DNA of 6,562 nucleotides from Pseudomonadota bacterium (lineage in GTDB: Bacteria > Pseudomonadota > Gammaproteobacteria > Burkholderiales > Burkholderiaceae_C), in contig JAFECV010000128.1 of NCBI GenBank assembly GCA_018241985.1, forward strand, positions 1 to 6,562, in the 5' to 3' direction. Positions 6,153 to 6,562 of the stretch are shown here, in pieces. The notes under the pieces were generated by a model. It did no database searches, was not told the DNA's origin, and saw only the letters and a program-made list of their open reading frames with translations. The translations under genes were made by a program, and so were the position numbers. Position 1 is the stretch's first letter. Every line of letters begins with the position of its first letter.

Positions 6153-6562
6153 ATGACATCGCCGCAGCGCCGCGACCTGCACGCCGACGGCAACTTCGCC
6201 GACTTCGGTATCGACACCATCTCGTTTGCTGGCCCGTTCGAGGCGAAGCTCGCGGCGGCGCGCGCGGCGGGCTTCCAGCAGATCATGCTCAGCGCGCGCG
6301 ACCTGGTCGGCCACCCGGACGGCCCCGACGCCGCCGTGGCCGCGGTGCGCGCCAGCGGCCTGCGCGTCACCGGCTTTCAGGTGCTGCGCGACTTCGAGGG
6401 GCTGACCGGCCATCTGCATGAGTACAAGGTCGATGTCGCCAAATCGATGCTCGAACTGTGCGCGCGTCTGGGCGCGAAGGTGCTGCTGGTGTGTTCGTCG
6501 ACCTCGGTGCATGCCAGCGACGACATCGACCAGATGGCGCGCGACCTGCGCAAGCTCGCGAT
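6153..6562 (+). CDS. Xylose-isomerase-like TIM-barrel protein, possible 3-dehydroshikimate dehydratase (partial)
   Basis: The first 136 codons of a gene cut by the window end. The visible part is the first half of an AP-endonuclease-2/xylose-isomerase-type (beta/alpha) barrel: strand 1 near 18-25 (F-G-I-D-T-I-S-F), helix A-K-L-A-A-A-R-A-A-G at 31-40, strand 2 I-M-L-S-A-R-D-L, strand 3 with F-Q-V-L-R-D-F-E-G at 75-83, and strand 4 A-K-V-L-L-V-C-S-S at 108-116. The strand 3 and strand 4 motifs resemble F-Q-P-F-R-D-F-E-G and L-V-L-V-C-S-N of QuiC1-type 3-dehydroshikimate dehydratases, which make protocatechuate. The metal ligands of that family lie beyond the window, so activity cannot be judged. 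IolE-like dehydratases and hydroxypyruvate isomerases share the fold. It starts 4 bases after the previous stop. The fold is firm; the dehydratase role is inferred from motifs and neighbours. Confidence 0.85.
   Translation, partial: MTSPQRRDLHADGNFADFGIDTISFAGPFEAKLAAARAAGFQQIMLSARDLVGHPDGPDAAVAAVRASGLRVTGFQVLRDFEGLTGHLHEYKVDVAKSMLELCARLGAKVLLVCSSTSVHASDDIDQMARDLRKLA

Noticed and set aside
4252..6512. Minus-strand open frames of 348-454 codons opposite the dehydrogenase, HPPD-like and TIM-barrel genes
   Set aside because: Arg/Ala/His-rich translations without domain features, overlapping each other and antisense to three genes with clear family motifs.
1..6562. Transposons, integrases, CRISPR repeats, tRNA or rRNA genes
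   Set aside because: I saw no regularly spaced direct repeats, no transposase or integrase motif in any frame, and no tRNA-like or rRNA-like sequence.

Overview
The window looks like chromosomal DNA of a GC-rich proteobacterium. The strong codon bias and the gene types fit a betaproteobacterium such as a member of the Burkholderiales or Rhodocyclales, but nothing here fixes the genus. It holds six protein genes in two blocks and no RNA genes, insertion sequences or CRISPR array.

Block 1 (about 1-2050) is one minus-strand gene for a NERD nuclease-like domain joined to a UvrD-type superfamily 1 helicase. It has an intact Walker A and an intact set of helicase motifs. It is visibly less GC-rich than the rest (33 of 60 bases at 601-660, against 43 of 60 at 3901-3960 and 47 of 60 at 4861-4920), and it has no evident functional link to its neighbours. 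It reads as an accessory, possibly DNA-repair or defence-related, gene next to a metabolic locus.

Block 2 (2051 to the right edge) is a catabolic locus. A minus-strand IclR-family regulator of the PcaR/PobR type (2051-2821) faces a plus-strand operon across a 181-base control region rich in inverted repeats. The operon runs: MFS transporter of the metabolite:H+ symporter group (3003-4409), shikimate/quinate dehydrogenase-like oxidoreductase (4432-5265), HPPD-like vicinal-oxygen-chelate protein (5267-6148), and the first 136 codons of a xylose-isomerase-like TIM-barrel protein (from 6153, cut by the window edge). Gaps of 22, 1 and 4 bases point to a single transcript with translational coupling.

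The simplest reading is uptake and breakdown of a shikimate- or quinate-like hydroaromatic acid. The transporter imports it, the dehydrogenase oxidises it (probably with NAD+, from an Asp at the end of Rossmann strand 2), and the TIM-barrel protein resembles the catalytic domain of 3-dehydroshikimate dehydratase, which makes protocatechuate. The regulator type matches protocatechuate-pathway control.

Three things are unusual. The HPPD-like protein has lost both histidines of the iron triad and the C-terminal tail of true HPPD, so it is probably not a dioxygenase. The HPPD-like and TIM-barrel parts, fused in QuiC1-type dehydroshikimate dehydratases, are here separate genes in the reverse order. 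The dehydrogenase lacks two residues that bind shikimate in AroE. The real substrate may therefore be a relative of shikimate or quinate rather than either one.
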